Source: Nanobdellota archaeon
Lineage (GTDB): Archaea; Nanobdellota; Nanobdellia; Parvarchaeales; Parvarchaeaceae
Assembly: GCA_021852265.1 (NCBI GenBank)
Contig: JAJZNV010000022.1
Location: forward strand, 45,617-84,121
Direction: 5' to 3'
Length of the DNA stretch: 38,505 bases
This document shows, piece by piece, positions 15,744 through 24,335 of this stretch; within the stretch, counting starts at the first letter, position 1; the number at the start of each line of letters is the position of its first letter. Both the position numbers and the translations under genes were made by a program. The notes below the pieces were generated by a model, which worked only from the letters and a program-made list of their open reading frames with translations, was not told the DNA's origin and searched no databases.

Positions 15744-17053
15744 AACTTTATTCCGAACCTCTTCATAAGATTTGCGACCTGCTTGTTACCAGACATTTTC
15801 ATCACAGTCTTCATTTTCCTGTATTGGTCGAGCAGTTCCCGTACTAGGTCTTCGCTCTGTCCGCTCCCTTTCGCTATTCTTTTCATTCTCTGGGCGTTTA
15901 TCGTGTTCGGCTCCTCCAGTTCCTTTTTCGTCATGGAGTCCATTATCGTCGTGAATTTCCCTATGTTTTCTCCCTGCCTTTCAATGAGCTCCCTCGTGCT
16001 TCCGGAACTTGGAAGACCCGGTATAAGGCTGCTCAATTTATCCAACGGACCAAGTTTTTTGGTGTTTGCATACTGATCGTAAACATCCATAAGATTGAAT
16101 TCCCCTTTTATGACCTTCTTGACACTTTCCTCATTTATCTTTATGTTTTCCTCTTCCGCCTTTTTCAAAAGTGACTCAAAGCCCTCAAGACCGAGCAGTT
16201 TGGACACGAATTTCTTTGGATCGAAGTCCTCTATCTCATTCATTTTTTCACCGGTAGTTATGAACACGACCTTTGCGCCGCTTATGTACGCAGCAGTAAG
16301 AGCTCCGCCTCCATTCGCAGTACCATCGGTCTTTGTTAGAATTATATTGTTTATCCCAAGGAGGTTGTGGAATGCTTTTACCTGTATGCCGGCATTCTGC
16401 CCCAGATCTGCGGGAATAACGAGGGTAACATTATTTGGCTTGAACTCGTCGTTCACTCCCTTGATCTCCTTTACAAGGTCGTTGTCCAGTGCATCCCTTC
16501 CCGCGCTGTCGCCTATTATTACGTCATAGTTCTTGAACGATGCTGAATTGGACTTTATTATCTGTACAGGGTCTTTTCCGCCCCCCGCCACCTTTACATT
16601 TATCTGCTTGCTGAGCTGGTTCAACTGCTCGAATGCCGCAGGTCTGAACGTGTCGAGCCCAAGAAGCAGCACCCTGTAACCTCTCTTCTTGTAATAATTT
16701 GCAAGCTTCGCGGCAGTAGTTGTCTTACCAGAACCGAAGAGCCCTACGAGGAGAATCTTGTAAGGTACGGTGTTTATCTCTACCTTAGCCTCATTCGAGC
16801 CGAGGATATCGACCATGTTGTTGTATATCACGTCTATTATGCGCTCACGGCTTAGAAGCCCTTTGCCTTTTTTTGCGCTTATGTCTGCCCTAATTTTCTT
16901 TATGAAATTTTCTACGACATTTTTGTCAACATCCCCTTCGAGAAGCGCCCTATTTATCTCCGAGATTACCTCTTCGACCTTTTCATTTCCAGTAGAATCG
17001 AGAAGCTTTTTAATGCCATCCTTTAGCTTACTAGCTAAACTGTCAAATGCCAT
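15740..17053 (-). CDS. srp54: Signal recognition particle 54 kDa protein
   Basis: GTPase that binds signal sequences on nascent chains and docks with FtsY. In 437 residues it has the N domain (residues 1-90), the G domain and the M domain. G1 is GLFGSGKTT and the DTAGR motif reads DSAGRD. The guanine specificity motif TKTDGTANGGGAL has Thr where Met is common. The closing GDVNSL-like linker is divergent. The M domain contains MDSMTKKELEEPNTINAQR, MKRIAKGSGQ and a hydrophobic end. It starts 13 nt after rpoK. Confidence 0.95.
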   Translation of the reverse strand: MAFDSLASKLKDGIKKLLDSTGNEKVEEVISEINRALLEGDVDKNVVENFIKKIRADISAKKGKGLLSRERIIDVIYNNMVDILGSNEAKVEINTVPYKILLVGLFGSGKTTTAAKLANYYKKRGYRVLLLGLDTFRPAAFEQLNQLSKQINVKVAGGGKDPVQIIKSNSASFKNYDVIIGDSAGRDALDNDLVKEIKGVNDEFKPNNVTLVIPADLGQNAGIQVKAFHNLLGINNIILTKTDGTANGGGALTAAYISGAKVVFITTGEKMNEIEDFDPKKFVSKLLGLEGFESLLKKAEEENIKINEESVKKVIKGEFNLMDVYDQYANTKKLGPLDKLSSLIPGLPSSGSTRELIERQGENIGKFTTIMDSMTKKELEEPNTINAQRMKRIAKGSGQSEDLVRELLDQYRKMKTVMKMSGNKQVANLMKRFGIKL

Positions 17054-17066
17054 CCTGTACTGTTAT

Positions 17067-17240
17067 TTAGTTTCTTTTTACGGTGATAGGGAGTACACCC
17101 TTCTCAAGCTCTTTTTTTGCGATGTCGATATAACGATCTTCTTTCTTGTTTACTTTGACCAATGCCGGAGCACCTAGAGCCAACTGAAGTGCCCTTGCAC
17201 CTATCAGCCTAGCCTTCTCAAACTTGTTGTATTCTTCCAT
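17067..17240 (-). CDS. rpoK: DNA-directed RNA polymerase subunit K (Rpb6/omega homologue)
   Basis: A 57-residue gene. The sequence MEEYNKFEKARLIGARALQL, followed by ALGAPALV and ending GVLPITVKRN, is the archaeal RpoK signature (T-x-FEKARIIGARALQIAMGAP ... PITI-R). Rpb6-family proteins stabilise the largest polymerase subunit. It starts 1 nt after the Rrp42 stop and ends 13 nt before SRP54, so it is embedded in the superoperon, where polymerase supply is tied to the RNA-decay genes. Confidence 0.92.
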   Translation of the reverse strand: MEEYNKFEKARLIGARALQLALGAPALVKVNKKEDRYIDIAKKELEKGVLPITVKRN

Positions 17241-17241
17241 A

Positions 17242-18003
17242 TTACTTTTTAGTCTGTTTCATTAATAAATCCTTAGTAGCATCCTTCAATTCAAAAGCTT
17301 TCCCAGTACAAAAATCCACTTCTTCAGGAGTGAAGAAGCCACTGCCACCCTTCTGTATGGAATTTATTTTTTCCCCGACGCCCAGAGTGAGTCTTGCACT
17401 GGCGACATTCTCTTCTACGGCACTAGGGTCATAAAATATGGAATTATTTACCTTTGCAAAAGTATGGCTAACTGCCAGTTTATTGAAGTCCAGTGGGAGC
17501 GGAAGCTTCTGCTCCTGACCTTCTATTTTATACCTAGCATCTAGAAGCGCACTGAGTGCGGCGATATTGCACGCGTCCAAAAGGTTTCCCTCATTATTTA
17601 GCGCGAAGACATCGATGTAAACGAATAATACCTTTTTACCGACCTCGATCACTAATTTTTTCAGGTCTATAAGATTTGATTCACGTATCCCTCTGTCTGT
17701 TACTCTTGCGATCTCCACGGAATACATGATCCTGTCCGATGGATAATTAGTGCAAAGTTCTGATGCCTCAAAATTGACTATGAGCCCTCCTTCATCTGCA
17801 CGGTCCGGAAATGGCTCTCCGGGCAGCACTTTTACCCCTGCCAGCACTTTCGTACCGCCAAGTTCAAGGTATGCGGAGCCATCGGAGTGGTTTATCACAC
17901 CATTTTTTATAGTTAATTTCCTTCCCTCGATAGGCTTTCTCTCGTCTAACCTTATCGCCTCAGCGGCTATCTCCTTCACATACTCGTAGTTTTCGAGACT
18001 CAT
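17242..18003 (-). CDS. rrp42: Exosome subunit Rrp42 (non-catalytic RNase PH-like ring subunit)
   Basis: 253 residues of the RNase PH fold. Features are RLDERKPIEGRKLTI, then GSAYLELGGTKVLAGVK, GLIVNFEASELC, RVTDRGIRESNLIDLKKL and DVFALNNEGNLLDACNIA. It forms the hexameric ring with Rrp41 and supplies RNA-binding surface but not the catalytic aspartates. The start overlaps the FAU-1 stop by ATGA. In most archaea Rrp41 and Rrp42 are adjacent; here they are separated by FAU-1. Confidence 0.94.
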   Translation of the reverse strand: MSLENYEYVKEIAAEAIRLDERKPIEGRKLTIKNGVINHSDGSAYLELGGTKVLAGVKVLPGEPFPDRADEGGLIVNFEASELCTNYPSDRIMYSVEIARVTDRGIRESNLIDLKKLVIEVGKKVLFVYIDVFALNNEGNLLDACNIAALSALLDARYKIEGQEQKLPLPLDFNKLAVSHTFAKVNNSIFYDPSAVEENVASARLTLGVGEKINSIQKGGSGFFTPEEVDFCTGKAFELKDATKDLLMKQTKK

Positions 18004-19316
18004 ATCTTGCTTGCTTCCCCTAATGATTTCTTAAGGTTGGTCTTCAATTCAGAGCTTATCTCACCCTTTTTGAACAGCTTTTCTATCCTCTCTTCATTTA
18101 GGACTGTTACATTCCCGTTCTCATGTTTTGCAGTAACGTCAAAAGTCACTATCTTTGTGAATTTCGGGAAAATCTCTGGCTTAAGCGTCAGGACTCTCTC
18201 CTCCGAATCGCCGCGTTTTATTGTGACATAACTTTTATCGGCGTCTATGGTGTAACTCTTTTCACCCCAGTCATTCCTGCTGCTGATCTTTAATTCCTTT
18301 ACATTTTCATCTTTTATATTGACATCGTCCAGCATCCCATCGACTTTGTAAGAGGTTCCGTTAAGACGCGTGAACATTATACGGTATAGCTTGCCCTTCG
18401 TGGGACCGTACCTCAAGAGGGTTTCGTTTACCTTCTTTGTCATCTCCGAATCGGAGCCTTTGCCCATAATATTCTCAGCAAAATCGGTAAGTATTGTATA
18501 ACCGGCCGATTTGAGTATATGGTGGTTTGGTATCGTTGGCATCACTGATTTTCGGATCTTGTCCAGCTTTGCTTTATCATCCTTGTCAAAAAGCGTGAAG
18601 TATTTGTCTACGCCTTCGTACAGTGTGGCAGGTTCATTACACCCATTGAATTTTTCGGTTATCTCTTTCTCTTTTTGCATCAAGTCGCTGAGTTCCTGTT
18701 TAAGCACTGATTCTTCTTTGTTCTCGGCACCCTGTACCCATAATATCCCCCAGTCCTTAAGGTCAAGCCCTTTTGCAATCTCATAAAGCTTGTCTCTCCC
18801 CTCGTGCGAGCGTATACCCTTACTCATCTTTGTGAATCCATTCTTTATTATGACAACGTCTTCACCGAATATCCTTAACTGCGTAGACAGCATTATCTTG
18901 CCGTCGTATGTGCCTTTAGACTGCACAAGTATCTTCGAACCGGGCTTGACGTAACCCCAGAAGTTCTTGAGATCCAGTACGCCTTCTTCGTCATCCGGAA
19001 GGGAGATTACTATGGATTTCGATTTCTGGTCCGTGTTTTTTATTATACCGCAATACATCTTGCCTATGTCTTCCTTAAAGAACACACTATCTTTCAGATG
19101 TTTTTTTAGAGTATCTATGACCTTGCCCGGAGAGGAACCGTAAACGTATATGCCCTCCTTCATCTCCATATCTTCTATCATTACATCTGGTGCCGATTCA
19201 TCACTTAATTTCAGAGCCGCCTTTATCGCGTCTGCGGCCTGTGTTATTTCTACACCTTCATCAATAAGCAGTTTTGTTATTGCAGTTGAATATATTCCTC
19301 TAACTTTGACTTTCAT
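18000..19316 (-). CDS. fau-1: FAU-1 family RNase E/G-like RNA-binding protein
   Basis: 438 residues. The opening MKVKVRGIYSTAITKLLID is the FAU-1 signature. An S1-like barrel region follows (GMKYCGIIKNTD type), then the central region GFTKMSKGIRSHEGRDKLYE. The C-terminal part contains LRYGPTKGKLYRIMFTRLNG and resembles DUF402. The Pyrococcus homologue binds A/U-rich RNA and processes 5S rRNA precursors. The gene overlaps rrp41 by 17 nt and rrp42 by 4 nt, so it is translated as part of the exosome block. That position strongly suggests a shared role in RNA processing. Confidence 0.82.
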   Translation of the reverse strand: MKVKVRGIYSTAITKLLIDEGVEITQAADAIKAALKLSDESAPDVMIEDMEMKEGIYVYGSSPGKVIDTLKKHLKDSVFFKEDIGKMYCGIIKNTDQKSKSIVISLPDDEEGVLDLKNFWGYVKPGSKILVQSKGTYDGKIMLSTQLRIFGEDVVIIKNGFTKMSKGIRSHEGRDKLYEIAKGLDLKDWGILWVQGAENKEESVLKQELSDLMQKEKEITEKFNGCNEPATLYEGVDKYFTLFDKDDKAKLDKIRKSVMPTIPNHHILKSAGYTILTDFAENIMGKGSDSEMTKKVNETLLRYGPTKGKLYRIMFTRLNGTSYKVDGMLDDVNIKDENVKELKISSRNDWGEKSYTIDADKSYVTIKRGDSEERVLTLKPEIFPKFTKIVTFDVTAKHENGNVTVLNEERIEKLFKKGEISSELKTNLKKSLGEASKI

Positions 19317-20007
19317 TTGAAAACCTCCTCTTCAGCGCGGCTTTTTGAAGCTCGTAAATCTTGGCGGCGCCTATCTTGCCAATCTCAATTATCTTCTTCA
19401 GATCTTCCCTGCTTACCTTGCCGTCCAACTGAAGCAGAACTATCTCGTTCTTTGACGGCAGGAATCCAATGGGAACGTCAGTAGCTCCACCCTCATGGAA
19501 ATCCTCTTCCTCCTTTGTAAGGTCTAAGCATATTGAGTCGCCTATCTTTCCGGCGGCAACTGCAGCTACCAGATCCCTCATAGGCAACCCTGCATCTGCA
19601 CAGGCCATTGCCGCAGCAGTCAGACTAGCGCATCTTGTACCTGCGTCTGCCTGGCTTACGTACACACGCACATCTATCATCGATCTGGGCATTTCTTCTA
19701 GTATTACCGCACGGTTCAGTGAATTGGTTATTACTTCGCTTATTTCCATATCACGCCTATCAAAACCAGGTTTTGCCCTGTCCGGGACAGAAAATGGCAT
19801 CATATCATATCTGCACATAATTATTGCGCGGTCAACTTTCTCCAGGTGTTTTGGCTTAACCTCTTGCGGACCGTAAACCGCCGCATAAGCTTCTGTGTTT
19901 CCTATCTTGAACCTTGCGCTACCGTTAGCATTTGGTATTATTCCCGTCTCAGCCTCCATAGGCCTCAATTCATCGAATTTCCTTTTATCAAACCTTTCTT
20001 CGTACAT
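19300..20007 (-). CDS. rrp41: Exosome catalytic subunit Rrp41
   Basis: Phosphorolytic 3'-5' exoribonuclease subunit of the archaeal exosome. I start it at the ATG at 20007 (MYEERFDKRKFDELRPMEAE), with GGAG 12 nt upstream, rather than at a TTG 6 nt earlier. It has 235 residues. RNase PH features are GSARFKIGNTEAYAAVYGP, phosphate-binding residues near SQADAGTRCASLTAA, and the catalytic acidic region with D residues in GGATDVPIGFL and VLLQLDGK. The start lies inside the end of rrp4 (20-nt overlap) and the stop inside the FAU-1 start. Confidence 0.95.
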   Translation of the reverse strand: MYEERFDKRKFDELRPMEAETGIIPNANGSARFKIGNTEAYAAVYGPQEVKPKHLEKVDRAIIMCRYDMMPFSVPDRAKPGFDRRDMEISEVITNSLNRAVILEEMPRSMIDVRVYVSQADAGTRCASLTAAAMACADAGLPMRDLVAAVAAGKIGDSICLDLTKEEEDFHEGGATDVPIGFLPSKNEIVLLQLDGKVSREDLKKIIEIGKIGAAKIYELQKAALKRRFSNESQS

Positions 20008-20665
20008 GTTCAAACAACTCCTTTACCTTTTCCTGCAGATCCGGGTTATGGTACTCTTCTTCTACCAATTTTATTGCAGAGAGTGCTATCGCTTTATTCT
20101 CTTCTTCCCCATCCACCCATATTACGCCATTCTGGCCTATGACAATCTCACAGTGTGTTTCATTTTTAATCAGATTTATCATCGCGCCCTCTTTACCTAT
20201 GAGCCGCGGCAATTTCATAGGGTCTATCTTTGCTATCATGTTAGACGGCAGTTTTGCATACTTTGTACCGCGCATCGACAGATCTGCGGCTTTATTCGCG
20301 TAGATTCTGAATACACGTGCATAAATCAGATCCCCTATATCCAGATATCTGTTGAGCTCATCTAGTTCAGCCCTGAAGTTAATATCTCTTGCATCCAGTC
20401 TGGTGTAGTACGGCGCATCTATGTCGACCACCCAGTATTTGCTGCTGACCTCTATTACCTTACCTATGATGTCATCGCCCTCATGCGGCTTGTATACTCC
20501 CGTAAGCGGGGTAACGTTTACACCACGGTCGCTAACCTGGACCATCCCGAAATACTTCGAAAAGACGTTTTGTGTCCCTTCTAAGTAAGTCCCAGGACCT
20601 CCTCGTCCATCATCTGAGAGCAGTTCTCCCGGCGTTACAACATCGTAATTTTTTACATTTACCAT
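19988..20665 (-). CDS. rrp4: Exosome RNA-binding subunit Rrp4
   Basis: 225 residues that cap the exosome ring. The N-terminal domain has VVTPGELLSDDG and the typical GPGTYLEGTQNVFSKYFGMV. The S1 domain is GDDIIGKVIEVSSKYWVVDIDAP. The KH domain follows with RLIGKEGAMINLIKNETHCE and an IWVDGEEE strand. The stop overlaps rrp41 and the start lies 4 nt after SBDS. Confidence 0.95.
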   Translation of the reverse strand: MVNVKNYDVVTPGELLSDDGRGGPGTYLEGTQNVFSKYFGMVQVSDRGVNVTPLTGVYKPHEGDDIIGKVIEVSSKYWVVDIDAPYYTRLDARDINFRAELDELNRYLDIGDLIYARVFRIYANKAADLSMRGTKYAKLPSNMIAKIDPMKLPRLIGKEGAMINLIKNETHCEIVIGQNGVIWVDGEEENKAIALSAIKLVEEEYHNPDLQEKVKELFEHVRRKV

Positions 20666-20669
20666 ATCT

Positions 20670-21344
20670 CTAAAGTTTTTTTATCGTTACATTTCCGTGC
20701 GTCACACTTTTTAATTTATTCAAGAGTTCGGCTTCGTTTCCAGCCTTTACCGAGAAATTGACGCTCATTGCATTCTCGTTTCTTGTATTACTTTTAATGG
20801 ATGCTAACCTTTTTAAATATAACATTGCCTCGTTTGAGTACTGAATCGGTATATCTGCGGCATAAGAAAATTCCCCGAGCTTTATCGGAAGCACCTTTTT
20901 TAGCCTCGTAAGGATATCTTCCACCTGTTCCTTTTCGGGTTTATTCAGGTCGAAGTTGCAATGCACTTCCTGCAGCGCCAATTCTATGCGCTTTCTTGGA
21001 ATTGGTATATTAGTGGTGGCGTCGATTGCCATGGAGGATATCTCTTCTATAATCCTGTTTTTTAGCATGGAGAGCTGTTTATCCCTATAAGCACTGCTTA
21101 ACTGTACCTCGCCGCGCTTTATTATCTCCATTGCTATGCGTTTTACATCGGATGTGCCGAAAACGCTTTCTAAGTTGCCGGCTACCTCGCCAGTTTTGAC
21201 GTCTTTGAATATCCTGTCAACAAGCAGTGCCGAACTTATATCCGCGCTCTTTCCATCTCTAATGAGCATGGCTTTTTCACAGTCAACAAAAATTTCGAAT
21301 CTTTTGTCTTTAACCTGAAGCCTTGCAATCACTCTATCTTCCAT
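20670..21344 (-). CDS. sdo1: SBDS family ribosome maturation protein
   Basis: 224 residues, three-domain SBDS homologue. FYSH-domain features are VIARLQVKDKRFEIFVDCEK, IFKDVKTGEVA and the helix RIAMEIIKRGEVQLSSAYRDKQL. The central domain contains TNIPIPRKRIELAL and HCNFDLNKPEKEQVEDIL, followed by the C-terminal ferredoxin-like domain. In eukaryotes SBDS with EFL1 evicts eIF6 from 60S subunits; archaeal homologues are placed in exosome operons, as here. Confidence 0.94.
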   Translation of the reverse strand: MEDRVIARLQVKDKRFEIFVDCEKAMLIRDGKSADISSALLVDRIFKDVKTGEVAGNLESVFGTSDVKRIAMEIIKRGEVQLSSAYRDKQLSMLKNRIIEEISSMAIDATTNIPIPRKRIELALQEVHCNFDLNKPEKEQVEDILTRLKKVLPIKLGEFSYAADIPIQYSNEAMLYLKRLASIKSNTRNENAMSVNFSVKAGNEAELLNKLKSVTHGNVTIKKL

Positions 21345-21366
21345 AAGATGATGAAATAATAATTAT

Positions 21367-22080
21367 CTAAAGGTATCCCGCAATCTCATCTTTGCTTAGT
21401 TTCTTAAAACCAGACGTGTTTACTACTGCTATCTCAAATCTGTCTGGATGCAGCTTGACACCGCCAGTCTTAAGTGACTTTATTGCGAGTTTTATGAGCG
21501 TATCGGTATCCATTGCGTCTTTATACCCTTCTTCGAGTGCCTTGTTTATTTCAGACGAATTTGCGCCTATTGCTACAGCCTTGAACTGGAAGAATATGCC
21601 GCTTGGCTCAAGCATAAACAATGTAGGTGCTCCATTTCTCATTCCGCCAAACAACAGACTAACACCGTAAGGTCTTGCGCCGCCGTACTGTGTGAATGCC
21701 TGCATGTCTGCACTTACCTTTTTTATCATCAGTAACATGTCAACCTGCTCACTGTATGTCATGCGGTGCTGTTGTGCCTCGACCTGTGCTTTTTCTACCA
21801 GCATGCGTCCATCGGCTATCATACCTGAGATTGCAGCTGCTACGTTGTCCTCTACCTTGAATATCTTTTCAATGCTATCTGCTACAATAAGTCCCAAGCC
21901 AGCCTCTGGCATCTTTTTATCCGCTACGAATACTACAGACTCCTTACCGACCAGCGCCAGCGCAGCTGAACCTTGTGAGACGGTTTTCCTTGCGTATTCG
22001 ACCTGTAAAAGTCTACCATCTGGACTAAATAGCGTAATTGCGCGATCGTAACCCATCAAGTCATTTGGTGCTTGTTCCAT
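21367..22080 (-). CDS. psmA: 20S proteasome alpha subunit
   Basis: 237 residues. The alpha-type N-terminus is present: GYDRAITLFSPDGRLLQVEYA (the conserved YDRA...FSPEGRLxQVEYA signature). RKTVSQGSAALALVGKESVVF and SGMIADGRMLVEKAQ follow. No N-terminal catalytic threonine is present, as expected for alpha. The alpha rings gate substrate entry. It overlaps Pop5 by 20 nt. No beta subunit is in the window. Confidence 0.96.
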   Translation of the reverse strand: MEQAPNDLMGYDRAITLFSPDGRLLQVEYARKTVSQGSAALALVGKESVVFVADKKMPEAGLGLIVADSIEKIFKVEDNVAAAISGMIADGRMLVEKAQVEAQQHRMTYSEQVDMLLMIKKVSADMQAFTQYGGARPYGVSLLFGGMRNGAPTLFMLEPSGIFFQFKAVAIGANSSEINKALEEGYKDAMDTDTLIKLAIKSLKTGGVKLHPDRFEIAVVNTSGFKKLSKDEIAGYL

Positions 22081-22390
22081 GTCTAGTTTCCTCCAGTTTT
22101 ATACTTTTTAGACTGCCACTACTTTTCAATGTAAGCAGATTCGATTTATAAAACTTACCTATCAACGATAGTATAAAGATAGCTTCATATTTATATTCAT
22201 TGTTAACGCTTATCACTCCGAGAATCCCGTCCTTCGCCCCCATGTATAGCTCCTTTATTGTCCTTAGATTTGCTTTTATCGCAAACAAAGGTGAAAGCCT
22301 ATTCACGGTTGCAAAAAGCCTTTTCTCGAATTCATCCCTGTTATCTACGCCACTCATGTATACGAGAACGTATCTTCTCTTTATCCGCAT
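22061..22390 (-). CDS. rnp2: RNase P protein component 2 (Pop5)
   Basis: 109 residues from the ATG at 22390 (MRIKRRYVLVYM). A TTG 9 nt earlier is rejected because it would overlap the preceding stop without benefit. The Pop5 pattern is visible: RRYVLVYMSG, then a GAKDGILGVISVNNEYKYEAIFILSLI stretch, and a serine-rich GSLKSIKL end like the family's SGTIK. Pop5 pairs with p30 on the RNase P specificity/catalytic RNA. It is the second gene of the superoperon. Confidence 0.86.
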   Translation of the reverse strand: MRIKRRYVLVYMSGVDNRDEFEKRLFATVNRLSPLFAIKANLRTIKELYMGAKDGILGVISVNNEYKYEAIFILSLIGKFYKSNLLTLKSSGSLKSIKLEETRHGTSTK

Positions 22391-22395
22391 AATCC

Positions 22396-22593
22396 TCAAT
22401 TTTTATCGAATCGGTAGATGATATAGACTATAAGAGCCGTTGCAATTGCTGCGGTTGCCGTCAGAAGATAAATATTAACCTTGCCTCCAAAGGCACTGTC
22501 AATCCAGCTGTAGAACATTGATACCAGTCCTATGAATAGAACTACTCCAACCGTACCTAATTCAAATGCCCTTTCCCACTTTTGCATTGCCAT
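22396..22593 (-). CDS. Small two-helix membrane protein, first gene of the superoperon
   Basis: 65 residues with two predicted membrane segments (about 12-30 and 40-58) and a basic tail. No family recognised. Its stop lies 5 nt before the pop5 ATG, so it leads the operon. A TATA-like box (ACTATTTAAATAG) lies about 30 nt upstream. Small membrane proteins are recorded at the head of exosome/proteasome blocks in some archaea, but I cannot assign this one. Confidence 0.6.
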   Translation of the reverse strand: MAMQKWERAFELGTVGVVLFIGLVSMFYSWIDSAFGGKVNIYLLTATAAIATALIVYIIYRFDKN

Positions 22594-22598
22594 ATCTA

Positions 22599-22630
22599 TA
22601 GACTCATATAGTCTAATCTATTTAAATAGT
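22599..22630 (-). promoter_or_regulatory. Promoter of the exosome superoperon with overlapping inverted repeat
   Basis: On the minus strand a TATA-like ACTATTTAAATAG (22618-22630) is followed by an inverted repeat TAGACT-catat-AGTCTA (22599-22615). The repeat ends a few nucleotides before the first start codon and covers the expected transcription start. Such placement is typical of a repressor operator, though the repeat is short and the binding protein unknown. Confidence 0.45.
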
Positions 22631-22745
22631 ATATCACTTAGGGACTCCTTCAACAATTCCTCGAGAATTCATTTTCCTTTTCCCTATAAAATACAAGTAA
22701 AAATATTTGGCAATCTTTTAAATTTTTCTATCTGAGATTATAATT

Positions 22746-24269
22746 CTAGTCCTTGAACTTACCGGAGTATTTCTTGCCCAGGTTCTTTGGCGCCAAGTTA
22801 AGGACTATTGTTTTCAGGACAGTCATTTCTTCTATGCTGTACCCTACGCCTTCCTTCCCCTGACCGGAGTCCTTTATCCCGCCGAATGGGAAATATGCAG
22901 TCCCGTGCGACGGCGCAGAATTAAGCGTGACATTTCCGGTCTGCAATGACTTCATTACCTCCCAGGCACTGTAAAAATCTTCAGTGAAAACACAAGAATC
23001 CAACCCGTACTTTGACCCATTTGATATTTTTATAGCATCCTCTCTATCCTTTATTTTTATGACGGTTACTACAGGTCCAAACGTCTCTTCGTGGGCGATT
23101 TCCGAGTTTAACGGTACATCCACTAACAGTGTAGGCTCATAGTATGCATCCTTGAATTTCCCACCTGCCAATAATTTTGCGCCCTTCTTTACCGCATCTT
23201 TAACCATGCCGTCTATCCTCACAGCTGCCTTTTGGCTTATCGTTGGCCCGAGGGTAACCTCTTTGTCTTTAAGAGGATTACCGAATCTGTAATCTGCCAA
23301 GTGTCTTTTAACGCCTTCTATAAATTTTTTATACACTTTTTCGGTAACTAGTATTCTGCTTATAGCATCGCATCTCTGCCCGGACAATTCTAGTGATCCT
23401 TTTACACACTCTTTTGCGGCAAGTTCCAGGTCGGCATCGTCAAGCACTATGGCGGCTGCTTTTCCGCCCAGCTCAAGATGCACCTTTTTCAGACCGGCTA
23501 TCGATGAAATATGCTTGCCGACCGGTGTACTGCCCGTAAAACTTATCATGTTTATCTTATCACTTTTTACAAGAATGTCCCCTGTCTCCTCACCGCTGCC
23601 AGTTATCACCTGCAGCGTTCCGGAAGGAACACCGACCTTCCTAAATATTTCGGCACACATCAAGAATGCGAGCGGATCTGCACTTGGCGGTTTTAGGATT
23701 ACAGAGTTGCCTGCAAGAAGAGCTGGCAGCACCTTTGCTATTGAGGTATAGACAGGATAATTGAATGGCGAGATGCCGAGCACGACCCCGATTGGTTCCC
23801 TTATAACGAGGGCTATCTTCTGGGCAGTATCACTCGACCAGTCCCCAGGCATGTACTCGCCCATTATCTTTCTGGAGTCTTCCATACTAAGACGCATCCT
23901 CTCCAGTGCTGCATTTATTTCGCCGTTGGCTGCCTGTAAAGCTTTTCCAGATTCAGTAACAAGCACGCTTGCGATTTCGTCCTTGTGCATGGCGAGCTCT
24001 TTTCTCACCGCATTTATAAGTTCTATGCGGTCGATTGCAGCCATGTCCCTTATTTTGTTCTTGTTTCTTTCGGCAGAATCCAAAGCGGCCTTTATTTCAT
24101 CGTTGTTTACGCTCCCTATCTCCGCAATCTTCGTGCTGTCGATAGGCGTTATAACATCAATTTTTTCTTTGGTTTTTGTCCACTTTCCGTCTATCAGTAC
24201 TTTGAATCTTGGAAATTCCCCTGGAGTATAAATCTCAGAAAAATAATTACTAAGTGCTATCTTGGCCAT
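22746..24269 (-). CDS. gapN: Non-phosphorylating NADP-dependent glyceraldehyde-3-phosphate dehydrogenase (GAPN), aldehyde dehydrogenase superfamily
   Basis: Oxidises glyceraldehyde-3-phosphate directly to 3-phosphoglycerate with NAD(P). I start it at the ATG at 24269 (MAKIALSNYF) because a TATA-like box at about 24292-24301 lies 28 nt upstream, giving 507 residues. Catalytic Glu266 is in LELGGK and catalytic Cys300 in SGQRCDA, the version seen in archaeal and bacterial GAPN enzymes. Cofactor-site motifs are SPFNYP, ILKPPSADP and SFTGSTPVG; EETFGPV and NSAPSHGTAYFPFGG follow. Substrate specificity within the superfamily is inferred from these motifs; another aldehyde is possible. Confidence 0.8.
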   Translation of the reverse strand: MAKIALSNYFSEIYTPGEFPRFKVLIDGKWTKTKEKIDVITPIDSTKIAEIGSVNNDEIKAALDSAERNKNKIRDMAAIDRIELINAVRKELAMHKDEIASVLVTESGKALQAANGEINAALERMRLSMEDSRKIMGEYMPGDWSSDTAQKIALVIREPIGVVLGISPFNYPVYTSIAKVLPALLAGNSVILKPPSADPLAFLMCAEIFRKVGVPSGTLQVITGSGEETGDILVKSDKINMISFTGSTPVGKHISSIAGLKKVHLELGGKAAAIVLDDADLELAAKECVKGSLELSGQRCDAISRILVTEKVYKKFIEGVKRHLADYRFGNPLKDKEVTLGPTISQKAAVRIDGMVKDAVKKGAKLLAGGKFKDAYYEPTLLVDVPLNSEIAHEETFGPVVTVIKIKDREDAIKISNGSKYGLDSCVFTEDFYSAWEVMKSLQTGNVTLNSAPSHGTAYFPFGGIKDSGQGKEGVGYSIEEMTVLKTIVLNLAPKNLGKKYSGKFKD

Positions 24270-24335
24270 AAACCTATAAAGCACTCGTGTAAATAAAACC
24301 TTATTTTGGGTATGACAGAATGCTTGCCTGTCTAT

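Noticed and set aside
16095-17177. Plus-strand frames of 130-145 codons opposite SRP54 and RpoK
   Set aside because: They are Ser/Phe-rich shadows of well-conserved minus-strand genes.
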